From Aestuariivita sp. (GTDB lineage: Bacteria; Pseudomonadota; Alphaproteobacteria; Rhodobacterales; Rhodobacteraceae), in assembly GCF_021404545.1 (NCBI RefSeq), contig NZ_JAAWWD010000060.1, positions 118,650 to 182,649 on the forward strand: a DNA stretch of 64,000 bases, written 5' to 3'. The position numbers were made by a program, and so were the translations under genes. Below, piece after piece: positions 38,052 to 45,724 of this stretch; position 1 is the first letter of the stretch; each line of letters begins with the position of its first letter. The notes under the pieces are model-generated. The model had not been told where the DNA came from. It worked only from the letters and a program-made list of their open reading frames with translations, and ran no database searches.

Positions 38052-39529
38052 GCGATCCCCCCATCCAAAGCGGCCACCGCGACGCTGGCCTGTTCGGCAT
38101 CGTCAAAGGGCAGCACATCGTCCCCCACGATCTGGCCGGTCTCATGCCCCTTGCCCGCGATCAGCAGCGCATCGCCCGGCTGCAACGCATCGACCCCGCG
38201 CAGGATCGCCTCGGCCCGGTCGCCGACCTCGACCGCGTCGGGCGCACCTGTCAGAACGGCGGCGCGGATCGTGCCGGGATCCTCGCTGCGCGGGTTGTCG
38301 TCGGTGACAAAGACGATGTCGGCGTGTTCATGCGCGGCCTGCCCCATCAGCGGGCGCTTGCCCCGGTCGCGGTCGCCGCCCGCGCCGACAACAACCACGA
38401 GACGGCCCAGCACATGCGGCCGCAGCGCCTTGAGCGCCGTGGCCACCGCATCAGGCGTATGGGAGTAATCCACATAGACCGCGGCACCATTGGCCCGCGT
38501 CGCCGCAAGCTGCATCCGGCCCCGGACAGTGGTCAGATGCGGCAGGGTCTCGAACACCCGGTCGGGCGGCGCCCCGGCGGCGATCACCAGACCGCAGGCC
38601 AGCAAGATGTTTTCCGCCTGAAACCCGCCGATTAGGTTCAGCCGCGCCATATGCGGCGCGCCCTGATAGGCAAAGCGCAAATCCTGCCCTGTGGCGTCAA
38701 AGCGTTGGCCCATCAGCGTCAGATCGCCCGGACCGCGCCCGACGGTCAGGATGCTTTGGCCGCGCGCGGCGGCAATCGCGCGCATCGGCGCGCCCTTGGG
38801 ATCGTCGAGATTGATCACCGCGATGCCATCTTCGGGCAGAACCCGGCGAAACAGCCCCGCCTTGGCGGCGAAATAGGCCTCGAACGTCTCGTGATAATCA
38901 AGGTGGTCCTGGCTGAGATTGGAAAACCCGGCGGCCACCAGCTGCACCGCATCCAGCCGCCGCTGGTCGAGCCCGTGGCTGGAGGCTTCCATCGCCACAT
39001 GGGTGATGCCCTGCTGCGCGGCCTCCGCCAGGACACGGTGCAGCGTGATCGGCTCGGGCGTGGTGTGGGCCAGCGGTTTGGTCCAGGCGCCCTCGACCCC
39101 GGTGGTGCCCAGATTGACCCCGGCATAGCCCAGCTCGATCCAGATCTGGCGCACGAAGGTGGTGATCGAGGTTTTGCCATTGGTGCCCGTCACGGCCACG
39201 ATGGTGGGCGGCTGGGCCCCGAACCACAGGGCAGCGGTAAAGGCCAAGGTCTGGCGGGGATCCTCGCTGATGACAAGGGCCGCGTCACTGCGTGCAAGCT
39301 CGGCTTCGGCGATCCGGGCACCCGGGGCATCGGTCAGGATCGCCGCTGCGCCCTGGCGCAGGGCATATTGTATGAACTCACCGCCATGGACACGGCTGCC
39401 GGGAAGGGCAGCGAAAAGGTAGCCATCCTTGACTGCGCGGCTGTCCACGGCCAGCCCGGTAATCTCGGGATCGCGGCCGCCTTGCGCGGTCAGGGCCAGT
39501 TGGCTGAGTGTCTGTGCCGGTCTGCCCAT
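38048..39529 (-). CDS. murE: UDP-MurNAc-L-Ala-D-Glu--meso-diaminopimelate ligase
   Basis: MurE adds the third stem residue. The protein has 493 residues. The ATP loop is VAVTGTNGKTSITTFVRQIW (about 110), followed by the signature MEASSHGLDQRRLDAV and NLSQDHLDYHETFEAYF. The motif VFVTDDNPRSEDPGTI contains DNPR, the specificity motif for meso-diaminopimelate, as expected for a Gram-negative. YVDYSHTPDAVATAL is the C-terminal domain loop. It lies 17 bases after ftsI and overlaps murF by 4. Confidence 0.98.
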   Translation of the reverse strand: MGRPAQTLSQLALTAQGGRDPEITGLAVDSRAVKDGYLFAALPGSRVHGGEFIQYALRQGAAAILTDAPGARIAEAELARSDAALVISEDPRQTLAFTAALWFGAQPPTIVAVTGTNGKTSITTFVRQIWIELGYAGVNLGTTGVEGAWTKPLAHTTPEPITLHRVLAEAAQQGITHVAMEASSHGLDQRRLDAVQLVAAGFSNLSQDHLDYHETFEAYFAAKAGLFRRVLPEDGIAVINLDDPKGAPMRAIAAARGQSILTVGRGPGDLTLMGQRFDATGQDLRFAYQGAPHMARLNLIGGFQAENILLACGLVIAAGAPPDRVFETLPHLTTVRGRMQLAATRANGAAVYVDYSHTPDAVATALKALRPHVLGRLVVVVGAGGDRDRGKRPLMGQAAHEHADIVFVTDDNPRSEDPGTIRAAVLTGAPDAVEVGDRAEAILRGVDALQPGDALLIAGKGHETGQIVGDDVLPFDDAEQASVAVAALDGGIA

Positions 39530-39546
39530 CTCTGCCCCCCGCGCCT

Positions 39547-41334
39547 CTAGTTGGATGTGAGCGTTATACCAGTGGGCGCCAGAGGCTCAACCTGGGGCCT
39601 GAGGCCCAGCAGCGGCGCGATGCGCCCGATCATTTCGGCGGCCACCGGCACGGCGGTCCACCCCGCCGACCGGCGCGGACGGTCGCCTGAGGTCTCCGCC
39701 GGCTCATCCAGGGTGACGATCAGCACATATTTGGGATCGTCGGCCGGAAAGATCGAGGCGAAAGTGGCGATCACCTTGTCATCGTAATACCCGCCACCCC
39801 GGGGACGGGGCTTGTCGGCCGTTCCGGTCTTGCCGCCCAGCGCATAGCTGGGCATACGCGCGAAACTGGCGGTGCCATCGGTGACCACCTTGCGCAACAT
39901 CCGGCTGGCGGCGTCGGCCGCGCGTGGCGAGAGCACACGTGGGCCATATTGCGGACCGGTCTGCCTGAGGATCGTCGGGCTGACATAATGCCCGCCATTG
40001 GCTATCGCGGCATAGCCTGCGGCCAGATGCATCGGCGTGGTCGAGATGCCATGCCCGTAGGAGATGGTGACGGTGCTCAGCTCTCCCCAGCGGTCGGGAT
40101 AGAGCGGCTGACCACCGGCGGCTTCGACAATCTCGAACGGCGTGGGATCGAGCATGCCCAGATGCTCCAGAAACGCCTTTTGCCGTTCGCCACCGATTTC
40201 CAGCGCCATGCGACCCGTGCCCCGGTTGGAGCTGTGAACGATCACATCCGCGACGCTCATCTTGCCATAGTTCTTTTGGCGGAACTCCCCGATGGGAAAT
40301 CCACCGATGCGCATCGGGCCGGACGCGTCGATAATGGTGTCCGGCGTGACCAGCCCCAGATCGACCGCCTGGGCGGCGGCAAAGATCTTGAAGGTCGAGC
40401 CCAGTTCATAAACCCCCTGCACGGCGCGATTAAAGAGCGGGCTGTCGGCAGGCTCGCCTTCGGTGGGCGGGCGTGGACGGTCATTGGGATCGAAATCCGG
40501 CAATGACACGACCGAAATCACCTCGCCGGTATGCACATCCATCAGGATCGAGGTGGCCCCTTTCGCATTGAGCAGCCTCATACCCCCCCGAAGCACACGT
40601 TCGGCGGCGGCCTGAATGGTCAGATCCAGCGAGAGCTGAAGCGGTTTGCCGCCATTTCCGGGATCGCGCAGGAACTGGTCGAACTGTTTCTCGACGCCTG
40701 CAACGCCGATCACTTCGGCAGCACTCACGCCCTCTTTGCCAAAGGACGCGCCGCCCAGCACATGCGCGGCCAGCCGACCGTTGGGATAAAGCCGCATCTC
40801 CCGCGGACCAAAAAGCAGTCCGGGTTCGCCCAGATCATGCACGGCCTGTTTCTGTTCCGGGCTGATCTTGCGTTTGACCCAGACGAACTTGCGGCTGCCG
40901 GTGAACTGGCCGAGCAGGCGCTCGCGGTCGAGATCGGGGAAAATCTCGGCCAGTTTTTCGGCCGCACCCTCGCGGTCAATCATCTGTTGAGGTTGAGCAT
41001 AGAGCGCGTGGGTCTCGAAATTCGTGGCCAGGATGCGGCCCTTGCGATCCACGATATCGGCGCGCTGGGCTGCGATCTGGGCACCGGGGGCCTGGGCACG
41101 CGGCTCCATCGGTTCGGTGGACGCAACAAAGCCCATGCGCGCGCCGATCACGATGTAAGCGCATAAAAAGCACAAGCCCAGAACCAGAAGACGGCTTTCG
41201 GCGCGGCTTCGGGCGCGGTCCTGCATCTGTTCGTGGCGCAGGCGAATGTTCTCACGCTCGATGGCATCGGGGTTCTCGCCCTTGGCGCGGGCCTCAAGAA
41301 CCCGCGCGAGCGGACGCAGGGGGGTGCGGATCAT
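39547..41334 (-). CDS. ftsI: septal transpeptidase FtsI (PBP3)
   Basis: FtsI is the class B penicillin-binding protein that cross-links septal peptidoglycan. The protein has 595 residues. A cytoplasmic start is followed by one membrane segment (LLVLGLCFLCAYIVIGARMG, about 48-67), then the pedestal domain (QRADIVDRKGRILATNFETH). The transpeptidase domain has the serine motif STFK in YELGSTFKIFAAAQ, the SxN motif in VHSSNRGT, and KTGT in ALGGKTGTADK. The N-terminal 45 residues are longer than in E. coli. It overlaps ftsL by 4 bases. Confidence 0.97.
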   Translation of the reverse strand: MIRTPLRPLARVLEARAKGENPDAIERENIRLRHEQMQDRARSRAESRLLVLGLCFLCAYIVIGARMGFVASTEPMEPRAQAPGAQIAAQRADIVDRKGRILATNFETHALYAQPQQMIDREGAAEKLAEIFPDLDRERLLGQFTGSRKFVWVKRKISPEQKQAVHDLGEPGLLFGPREMRLYPNGRLAAHVLGGASFGKEGVSAAEVIGVAGVEKQFDQFLRDPGNGGKPLQLSLDLTIQAAAERVLRGGMRLLNAKGATSILMDVHTGEVISVVSLPDFDPNDRPRPPTEGEPADSPLFNRAVQGVYELGSTFKIFAAAQAVDLGLVTPDTIIDASGPMRIGGFPIGEFRQKNYGKMSVADVIVHSSNRGTGRMALEIGGERQKAFLEHLGMLDPTPFEIVEAAGGQPLYPDRWGELSTVTISYGHGISTTPMHLAAGYAAIANGGHYVSPTILRQTGPQYGPRVLSPRAADAASRMLRKVVTDGTASFARMPSYALGGKTGTADKPRPRGGGYYDDKVIATFASIFPADDPKYVLIVTLDEPAETSGDRPRRSAGWTAVPVAAEMIGRIAPLLGLRPQVEPLAPTGITLTSN

Positions 41335-41687
41335 GGGTCGGTCTCCCCGGATTGGCCGCGGTTCATCACCTCGACCGGGTCGGTAATGGGCAACGGGGCG
41401 GGCGGCGGGAACGCCACCTCATCCACCCGCCCGAACTGATCGGCGCGCAGCGGCAAAAGACCCAGACGGTCGAAATTGATATCCGCCAGTTCGCGCAGCC
41501 TGTCGGGCCGGTTGAGATAGGCCCACTCGGCGCGCAACATATTAAGCCGCGCATGCGACTGGCCGATCTGGCGTTGCAGTGTCTGCAATTCATCCAGCGC
41601 CGCCTGGGTCTTGTAATTCTCGCGGTAGGCCCAGAAAGCCAGGCCGATGACCGCAAGGGCGGTCAACATATACATCAGGGTTCTCAT
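41331..41687 (-). CDS. ftsL: cell division protein FtsL
   Basis: A 118-residue bitopic protein. A very short cytoplasmic start leads into one membrane helix ([20 protein letters not shown]), then a periplasmic coiled coil ([20 protein letters not shown]) and a Pro-rich end. FtsL pairs with FtsB and FtsQ to activate FtsWI. Sequence identity is low in this family, but length, topology and the position between rsmH and ftsI (4-base overlaps with both) make the call reliable. Confidence 0.93.
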   Translation of the reverse strand: MRTLMYMLTALAVIGLAFWAYRENYKTQAALDELQTLQRQIGQSHARLNMLRAEWAYLNRPDRLRELADINFDRLGLLPLRADQFGRVDEVAFPPPAPLPITDPVEVMNRGQSGETDP

Positions 41688-42679
41688 CGCCGGGACACCT
41701 CCAGCACGGGCATGCCAATGGATTTGGGATCAATCGGGCCTGGCGCGGCGTCGGTGCGGATCCCGACACGCAGCTTGGCCGAGCGGGCGCGCGGGTTCTC
41801 GGCCAGCTCCTGCGGATCGGGGCCGATGGCCTTGCGCGATTTGAGGGTGAACTGAGGCGCCACCTCCTCGGCCAGAGGCGCATAGCGGTTGGCCCGCCCC
41901 GCCGTGCCCGCGCGGGCCTGGAAAAAGCGTTTGACCATCCGGTCTTCAATCGAGTGAAAGGTGACGACCGCCAGCTTGCCACCCGGTTTCAGCGCACGTT
42001 CGGCCGCCATAAGCCCCTCAAACAGCTCCCCGTATTCGTCGTTCACCGCGATACGCAGAGCCTGGAAACTGCGCGTGGCCGGGTGGCTTTGGCCTGGCTT
42101 GGGACGTGGCAGACAGCCCTCGACGATCTCCGCCAGCCGGAGCGTTGTCGTGACCGGCGCCTCTGCCCGCGCACGGGTAATGGCGCGCGCGATACGGCGG
42201 CTGGCACGCTCTTCGCCATAGTGAAACAGGATGTCGGCGAGGGTCTCTTCGGAGCTTTGCGCGATCAGATCGGCGGCGGAGGGTCCCTGCTGGCTCATCC
42301 GCATGTCGAGGGGGCCATCCTTCATGAAGGAAAAGCCGCGATCCGCCTCATCCAACTGCATTGACGACACGCCCAGATCCAGAACCACACCGTCAAGGTC
42401 CGATCCATATGCGTCGAGTGTCGAGAACACGCCCTGCCGCATCACCAGCCGGTCGCCATATTGGCCCGCCCAGGCAGCCGCCATCTCAAAGGCAAGCGGA
42501 TCGCGATCCACCGCGATCACCCGCGCGGCCCCCGCATCGAGCAGCGCGCGGGTATAGCCCCCCGCGCCGAAGGTGCCATCAAGCCATACGCCGGTGACAG
42601 GTGCGACCGCCGCGATCAGCGGGCGCAGCAGGACGGGGATATGGGGGACGGGATCGTCGAGGCGCTCTGCCGCCGCCAT
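41684..42679 (-). CDS. rsmH: 16S rRNA (cytosine-N4) methyltransferase RsmH
   Basis: RsmH methylates N4 of C1402 in 16S rRNA with S-adenosylmethionine. ATG 42679 gives 331 residues; the open frame upstream overlaps mraZ and is not used. [13 protein letters not shown] and [20 protein letters not shown] carry the AdoMet loop. [20 protein letters not shown] and GPLDMRMSQ are RsmH signatures, as are [17 protein letters not shown] and [17 protein letters not shown]. It begins 4 bases after the mraZ stop, with GGAGGGGG in the end of mraZ as its ribosome site. Confidence 0.97.
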   Translation of the reverse strand: MAAAERLDDPVPHIPVLLRPLIAAVAPVTGVWLDGTFGAGGYTRALLDAGAARVIAVDRDPLAFEMAAAWAGQYGDRLVMRQGVFSTLDAYGSDLDGVVLDLGVSSMQLDEADRGFSFMKDGPLDMRMSQQGPSAADLIAQSSEETLADILFHYGEERASRRIARAITRARAEAPVTTTLRLAEIVEGCLPRPKPGQSHPATRSFQALRIAVNDEYGELFEGLMAAERALKPGGKLAVVTFHSIEDRMVKRFFQARAGTAGRANRYAPLAEEVAPQFTLKSRKAIGPDPQELAENPRARSAKLRVGIRTDAAPGPIDPKSIGMPVLEVSRR

Positions 42680-42683
42680 CGCC

Positions 42684-43187
42684 TCAACCCCCTCCGACGC
42701 CGTCGAGATAGATGAGTGGATCCACATCGTCGGGCAACTCGTCAAGCCAGGCCTCGGTCCGGGCCAGCTCCTCCTGTTCATAGGTTTCCGGCTTCCAGAT
42801 CTGGAACGTGTCGCCTGCGGCAATGAAGAAGGCCTCATCCTCCAGCCCGATTTTCTGGCGCAGTTTGGCCGTCAGCACCAGCCGCCCGGTCTCATCGACA
42901 GAGGTCGGCAAGGATTGGCCCTGAAACAGTTTTTGCAGCATTTTGCGTTCGTTCGAGCCGCGCGGCAGGCGGTCGATCTTTTCGTCCAGCTCATCAATGG
43001 CCTGCATGGTGTAGCATTCCAGATAGCTGCGGCGATGATCGCCATAAACAATGACCAGTTCGGGGTTCTTGCCGGTTTCCCAGTTCGGGTCCGACGCTTC
43101 GAGGACACGGCGAAACGTGGCCGGGATAGACACCCTGCCCTTGCCATCCACCTTGTGGTGGCTTTCGCCTCTGAACCTTTTTGCCAA
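42684..43187 (-). CDS. mraZ: transcriptional regulator MraZ
   Basis: MraZ is the conserved first gene of the dcw cluster and, in E. coli, a repressor of its own operon. TTG 43187, with AGGGAC upstream, gives 167 residues starting as [20 protein letters not shown]. Two SpoVT/AbrB-like swapped-hairpin halves are present ([18 protein letters not shown] and [20 protein letters not shown]), the fold that multimerises into a ring. The C-terminal ~25 acidic residues are an extension. Runs of GGG boxes spaced about 10 bases apart lie in the upstream region and are candidate binding sites. Confidence 0.94.
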   Translation of the reverse strand: MAKRFRGESHHKVDGKGRVSIPATFRRVLEASDPNWETGKNPELVIVYGDHRRSYLECYTMQAIDELDEKIDRLPRGSNERKMLQKLFQGQSLPTSVDETGRLVLTAKLRQKIGLEDEAFFIAAGDTFQIWKPETYEQEELARTEAWLDELPDDVDPLIYLDGVGGG

Positions 43188-43625
43188 GGTCCCTGTCCCT
43201 TTCGCGCCCCCGCACCGTGTTGCCCCCGAAAATGAAAACGACGGGTTGATCAGCTGCCATTGATCAACCCGCCGCCCTCGTCCCGCCTTGCGGGTTGTCC
43301 AGCTGCGCGCGCCACCTGGGGGGATGTCTGCTCGCCCGCGCGCCGGATCTCTGTGTCTGATGAAGAGCGGCTGCCTGTATGAAACCTTGTTTTTGAGTTT
43401 GGGGTCGTTTGGTGCCCCGTGTGCCTCGTCCTCATCCGATGCAACAGGGATGCCATGGGAATTCATGGAAATCAACAAGAATTTGTGGGAATTTTGCGAT
43501 CACCTCTTAGAAGGCGAGATTGATAATAGGCAGATTGCGCTCGAATTTGGAGAGATCACCTCACAAATTGCGATTGCTTTCATCCCGACCACTATATATT
43601 GATCACATGCGCTGAGGCTGAACCG

Positions 43626-43640
43626 TCCCACGAAATCCCG
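43626..43640 (-). promoter_or_regulatory. candidate MraZ box pair (proximal)
   Basis: On the minus strand CGGGA-N5-TGGGA, two five-base boxes at one helical turn, about 440 bases before the mraZ TTG. The same CGGGA-N5-TGGGA arrangement recurs at 43780-43794. E. coli MraZ recognises TGGGN repeats with five-base spacers. Confidence 0.4.
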
Positions 43641-43750
43641 TATATTTTGCACGAATGGTCAACTCCGGGCAGGAATTGGAGTCCTCGCGGCTGTTTTCGC
43701 ACCAAACACGGCAGATTCACCCGTGATTCGCATCCGGAATTGATGGGAAC

Positions 43751-43794
43751 GCCCGTGATCGCCCATGCGGTCCCGCCGGTCCCACGAATTCCCG
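43751..43794 (-). promoter_or_regulatory. candidate MraZ operator: five GGG boxes at ~10 bp period
   Basis: Read on the minus strand: CGGGA (43790-43794), TGGGA (43780-43784), CGGGA (43771-43775), TGGGC (43761-43765), CGGGC (43751-43755). Successive boxes are 10, 9, 10 and 10 bases apart, all on one face of the helix. This matches the geometry of MraZ operators, but GC-rich DNA makes isolated GGG boxes common. Confidence 0.45.
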
Positions 43795-44183
43795 TGTCTT
43801 ACGGGCCCGCGCGATGCTCGCGTGACAGACCGCTATCCATCGTGCTGATCCAATAGGATGCAGGCCAACGCGCCCGCCGATCCGGCGGCATCTCTCCTCC
43901 CCGCTGCCCGGCACGGCGCCAGTGCCGCGCGCCTTGAGAGAGTCGACGCCTGGGCCGCAGATCTGCGCCTTAACCATTGCGCCCGACTCGCTGCGGGCGC
44001 ATCGCCGCCGCGCCCGGTTGGTCAGCAGATCGCCCATCGGGACCGCCAGACGCCTCTTTAAAAGGCGTTCGGACTGCCGCCTGAGAAGGGGGCCGCCCGG
44101 TTGCCCGCAAACAAAGCCGCCCGATGAAAAAAGATGCACCCAATCCATGCATTTTCTGCATAGCAGCATTTCTCATGTAGGTA

Positions 44184-44210
44184 TTGTGCAGCCGCAGCAT
44201 GATCCTATTC
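44184..44210 (+). promoter_or_regulatory. predicted RpoH-type promoter of the DUF1127-sRNA unit
   Basis: TTG (44184-44186), a 17-base spacer, then CCTATTC (44204-44210) fits the alphaproteobacterial heat-shock sigma consensus (CTTG-N17-CCTATNT) apart from the first -35 base and the last -10 base. It lies about 40 bases before the DUF1127 ATG. Rhodobacter homologues of this unit are RpoH-dependent. Confidence 0.5.
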
Positions 44211-44252
44211 TCTAACCCAACGAGACGACACGCAACCAGATGGAGTGGCACG

Positions 44253-44468
44253 ATGACAACGCTGACCCAGATTTTGCAGATCACGCCCAAGGGCGAGACG
44301 CGTCTGGTGGCGTTTGTTGCGGCCAAGCGGACCCAGTTCGCCCGGTGGCGGCTGTATCGTCGGACGCTTGCCGAGATATCGGCGTTGTCAAACCGCGAGC
44401 TGGCCGATCTTGGTCTGCATCGGTCAGAATTGAAACGTGTGGCCTGGCAGGCCGCACTTGAGAGTTAA
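44253..44468 (+). CDS. DUF1127 small protein
   Basis: A 71-residue Arg-rich protein. The C-terminal DUF1127 motif is WRLYRRTLAEISALSNRELA followed by DLGLHRSELKRVA. The family contains small RNA-metabolism and stress-linked proteins in alphaproteobacteria; one Rhodobacter member (RSP_6037) is co-transcribed with the CcsR sRNAs. ATG 44253 follows GGAG at short distance, and a TTG at 44184 overlaps the promoter and is unlikely. Eight bases after its stop a CCUCCUCCC hairpin array begins, which repeats the Rhodobacter arrangement. There is no membrane segment. Confidence 0.9.
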   Translation: MTTLTQILQITPKGETRLVAFVAAKRTQFARWRLYRRTLAEISALSNRELADLGLHRSELKRVAWQAALES

Positions 44469-44475
44469 ACGGGAT

Positions 44476-44558
44476 CAGGCCCCATCTCCTCCTCCCTTGG
44501 GGTCTGTAATCTGCGGCGGCATCGCTTCTCCTCCCTAGATGCCGCCGCACTTTTTATT
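44476..44558 (+). ncRNA. CcsR/cuckoo-type sRNA 1 (two CUCCUCC-loop hairpins)
   Basis: Hairpin 1 (44476-44506): nine base pairs (CAGGCCCCA/TGGGGTCTG, one G.U) present the loop TCTCCTCCTCCCT. Hairpin 2 (44512-44549): eleven perfect pairs (TGCGGCGGCAT/ATGCCGCCGCA) present CTTCTCCTCCCT and are followed by CTTTTTATT, an intrinsic terminator. The anti-Shine-Dalgarno-like CCUCCUCC in exposed loops and the position after DUF1127 match the CcsR sRNAs of Rhodobacter sphaeroides. The unit is probably processed from the DUF1127 mRNA. Confidence 0.8.
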
Positions 44559-44581
44559 CAGTCGGGCTCGCCCGACACGAG

Positions 44582-44710
44582 ACAGGCACCGGGGCCTCTC
44601 CTCCTCCCTGGTTTCGGTGTCCTTGACGCGCATCGCCCTCTCCTCCTCCCTCGGGTTGGTGCGCAGATGAAGCGGCGGCCCCACCTCCCTGGGGTCGCCG
44701 TTTCTCTTTT
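44582..44710 (+). ncRNA. CcsR/cuckoo-type sRNA 2 (three CCUCC-loop hairpins)
   Basis: Hairpin 3 (44585-44621): twelve pairs with several G.U, loop TCTCCTCCTCCCT. Hairpin 4 (44628-44664): GCGCA...TGCGC stem with one bulge, loop TCTCCTCCTCCCTC. Hairpin 5 (44673-44700): CGGCGGCCCC/GGGGTCGCCG, loop ACCTCCCT, followed by TTTCTCTTTT, a terminator. The 13-base loop is identical in hairpins 1, 3 and 4 while the stems differ, so the loop is what is conserved. A small GTCGGGC-tc-GCCCGAC hairpin (44561-44576) separates it from sRNA 1. Confidence 0.75.
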
Positions 44711-44721
44711 CTGGCGCCGCG

Positions 44722-45360
44722 CTAGGCGGGTCCCGGACAAAGCACACGCGTGAGATGGTCTCGATGCGCGCGGTGCAGATCCCGCGCGACAAAAGCGACC
44801 CATGTATCGCCGGTCAGAGCGTGGCGCAGGCCCTTCGCTCCTTTCGGCGTTCTAAGCCCTCCGGTCCGAACCATCGCGCGCAACCCCGCACGGCTCAGCG
44901 CCACCTCCCGCGCCAACAGCCGGTCCAGACGGCAGCCCGTGGGGCATGGAACGCGCAGGTCGAGGTGCAGAATGCTCCAGTCCCGCGACGGCCCGTCTGC
45001 CACGCTGCGCTGCACTGTTACCTCGGCGCTGGTCTCGATCCGGTCGCAGTGACGTCTCAGGACGCTGAGGTCATTCGCGTGACGCCACACCCAGGCAGGG
45101 GCGCTCAGATGCATTGCGTCAAGCTCCTGCGATGCGAGATCGGATAGGGTCACCCTCTCATAAACCGGGCAGTTCCAGGTGCGATCGCAAGTTGTGCATT
45201 TATAGATGAGCCAGGCATCGAGCTTGCGGCCATTGGCGTTCAGCCTCACCTTGCCGCTGGGATGGAAGGGGCGGGTCGTCCCGCAGGTCGCGCAGTGACG
45301 CAGGGGGCCGGGTGGGGTTGTGGGCTGGATAACCCAGATTTGTCGGAAAGCTCCGGTCAT
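44722..45360 (-). CDS. DUF1062 domain-containing protein
   Basis: A 212-residue DUF1062 protein. The N-terminal zinc-ribbon-like part has paired cysteines (RHCATCGTTRPF and LIYKCTTCDRTWN, about residues 21-62), with the family phrase KVRLNANGRKLDAWLIYKC between them. The C-terminal half (RLDRLLAREVALSRAGLRAM and GLRTPKGAKGLRH) has an S4-like RNA-binding look, which is inference. ATG 45360 was chosen because homologues start near here. It converges with the sRNA array. Confidence 0.85.
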   Translation of the reverse strand: MTGAFRQIWVIQPTTPPGPLRHCATCGTTRPFHPSGKVRLNANGRKLDAWLIYKCTTCDRTWNCPVYERVTLSDLASQELDAMHLSAPAWVWRHANDLSVLRRHCDRIETSAEVTVQRSVADGPSRDWSILHLDLRVPCPTGCRLDRLLAREVALSRAGLRAMVRTGGLRTPKGAKGLRHALTGDTWVAFVARDLHRAHRDHLTRVLCPGPA

Positions 45361-45724
45361 GGAGGTCAGATCCTTGGAACGGACGTGAGCCGGAGCGACA
45401 GCAGAGAGCACCAAAACGGCGCTTGGCATGGCAATACAAAACGAGAATGCGCGCGATCAGGACGACCTGTGCGAAAGGCATCTGATGAAGGATTGCCAAA
45501 CCGGTCTCGACCCGATCACCCGGCGCACGAAAAAGGCGCGCCCGGGCGCAAAGCCTGCGGGCGCAATCGTGGGGTTACGTCAGAGACCGGGTATTACGAT
45601 GGCAAATCAGGACCCTCGGATGGCTGTTACGCGTGGCCGGGTTTGTGCCGGATTTGCGCAAACCTGGCAAGGGTGGGCGCTGCATGGAGGCAGAGCGCAA
45701 TAGATTGACCCGATAGCCTGCATG
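45361..45724. other. intergenic region between uvrD and the DUF1062 gene
   Basis: This is 364 bases. A 91-codon plus-strand frame (45428-45703) has no ribosome site and no recognisable motif, so it is not called. No strong hairpin, T run or repeat was found. It probably carries the uvrD 3' end and the DUF1062 promoter, both on the minus strand. Confidence 0.4.

Larger units (their letters stand above)
43188..44183. other. 1 kb upstream region of mraZ
   Basis: No gene is supported over about 1 kb; no frame shows a recognisable domain. Composition switches from GC-rich (43190-43380) to more AT-rich (43440-43660), where TATATA on the minus strand (43592-43598) could be a -10 element for mraZ. 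MraZ-like boxes lie at 43626-43640 and 43751-43794, and a CtrA half-site TTAACCAT at 43970-43977. I looked for RNase P RNA here and did not find its conserved core. Confidence 0.5.

Noticed and set aside
43288..43602. 104-codon plus-strand frame upstream of mraZ
   Set aside because: Composition changes mid-frame and it overlaps the probable mraZ promoter; no ribosome site.
43188..44183. RNase P RNA gene upstream of mraZ
   Set aside because: I looked for the conserved GAGGAAAGTCC and ACAGAAA cores on both strands and did not find them.
45428..45703. 91-codon plus-strand gene between uvrD and the DUF1062 gene
   Set aside because: No ribosome site, no recognisable motif and no conserved context.
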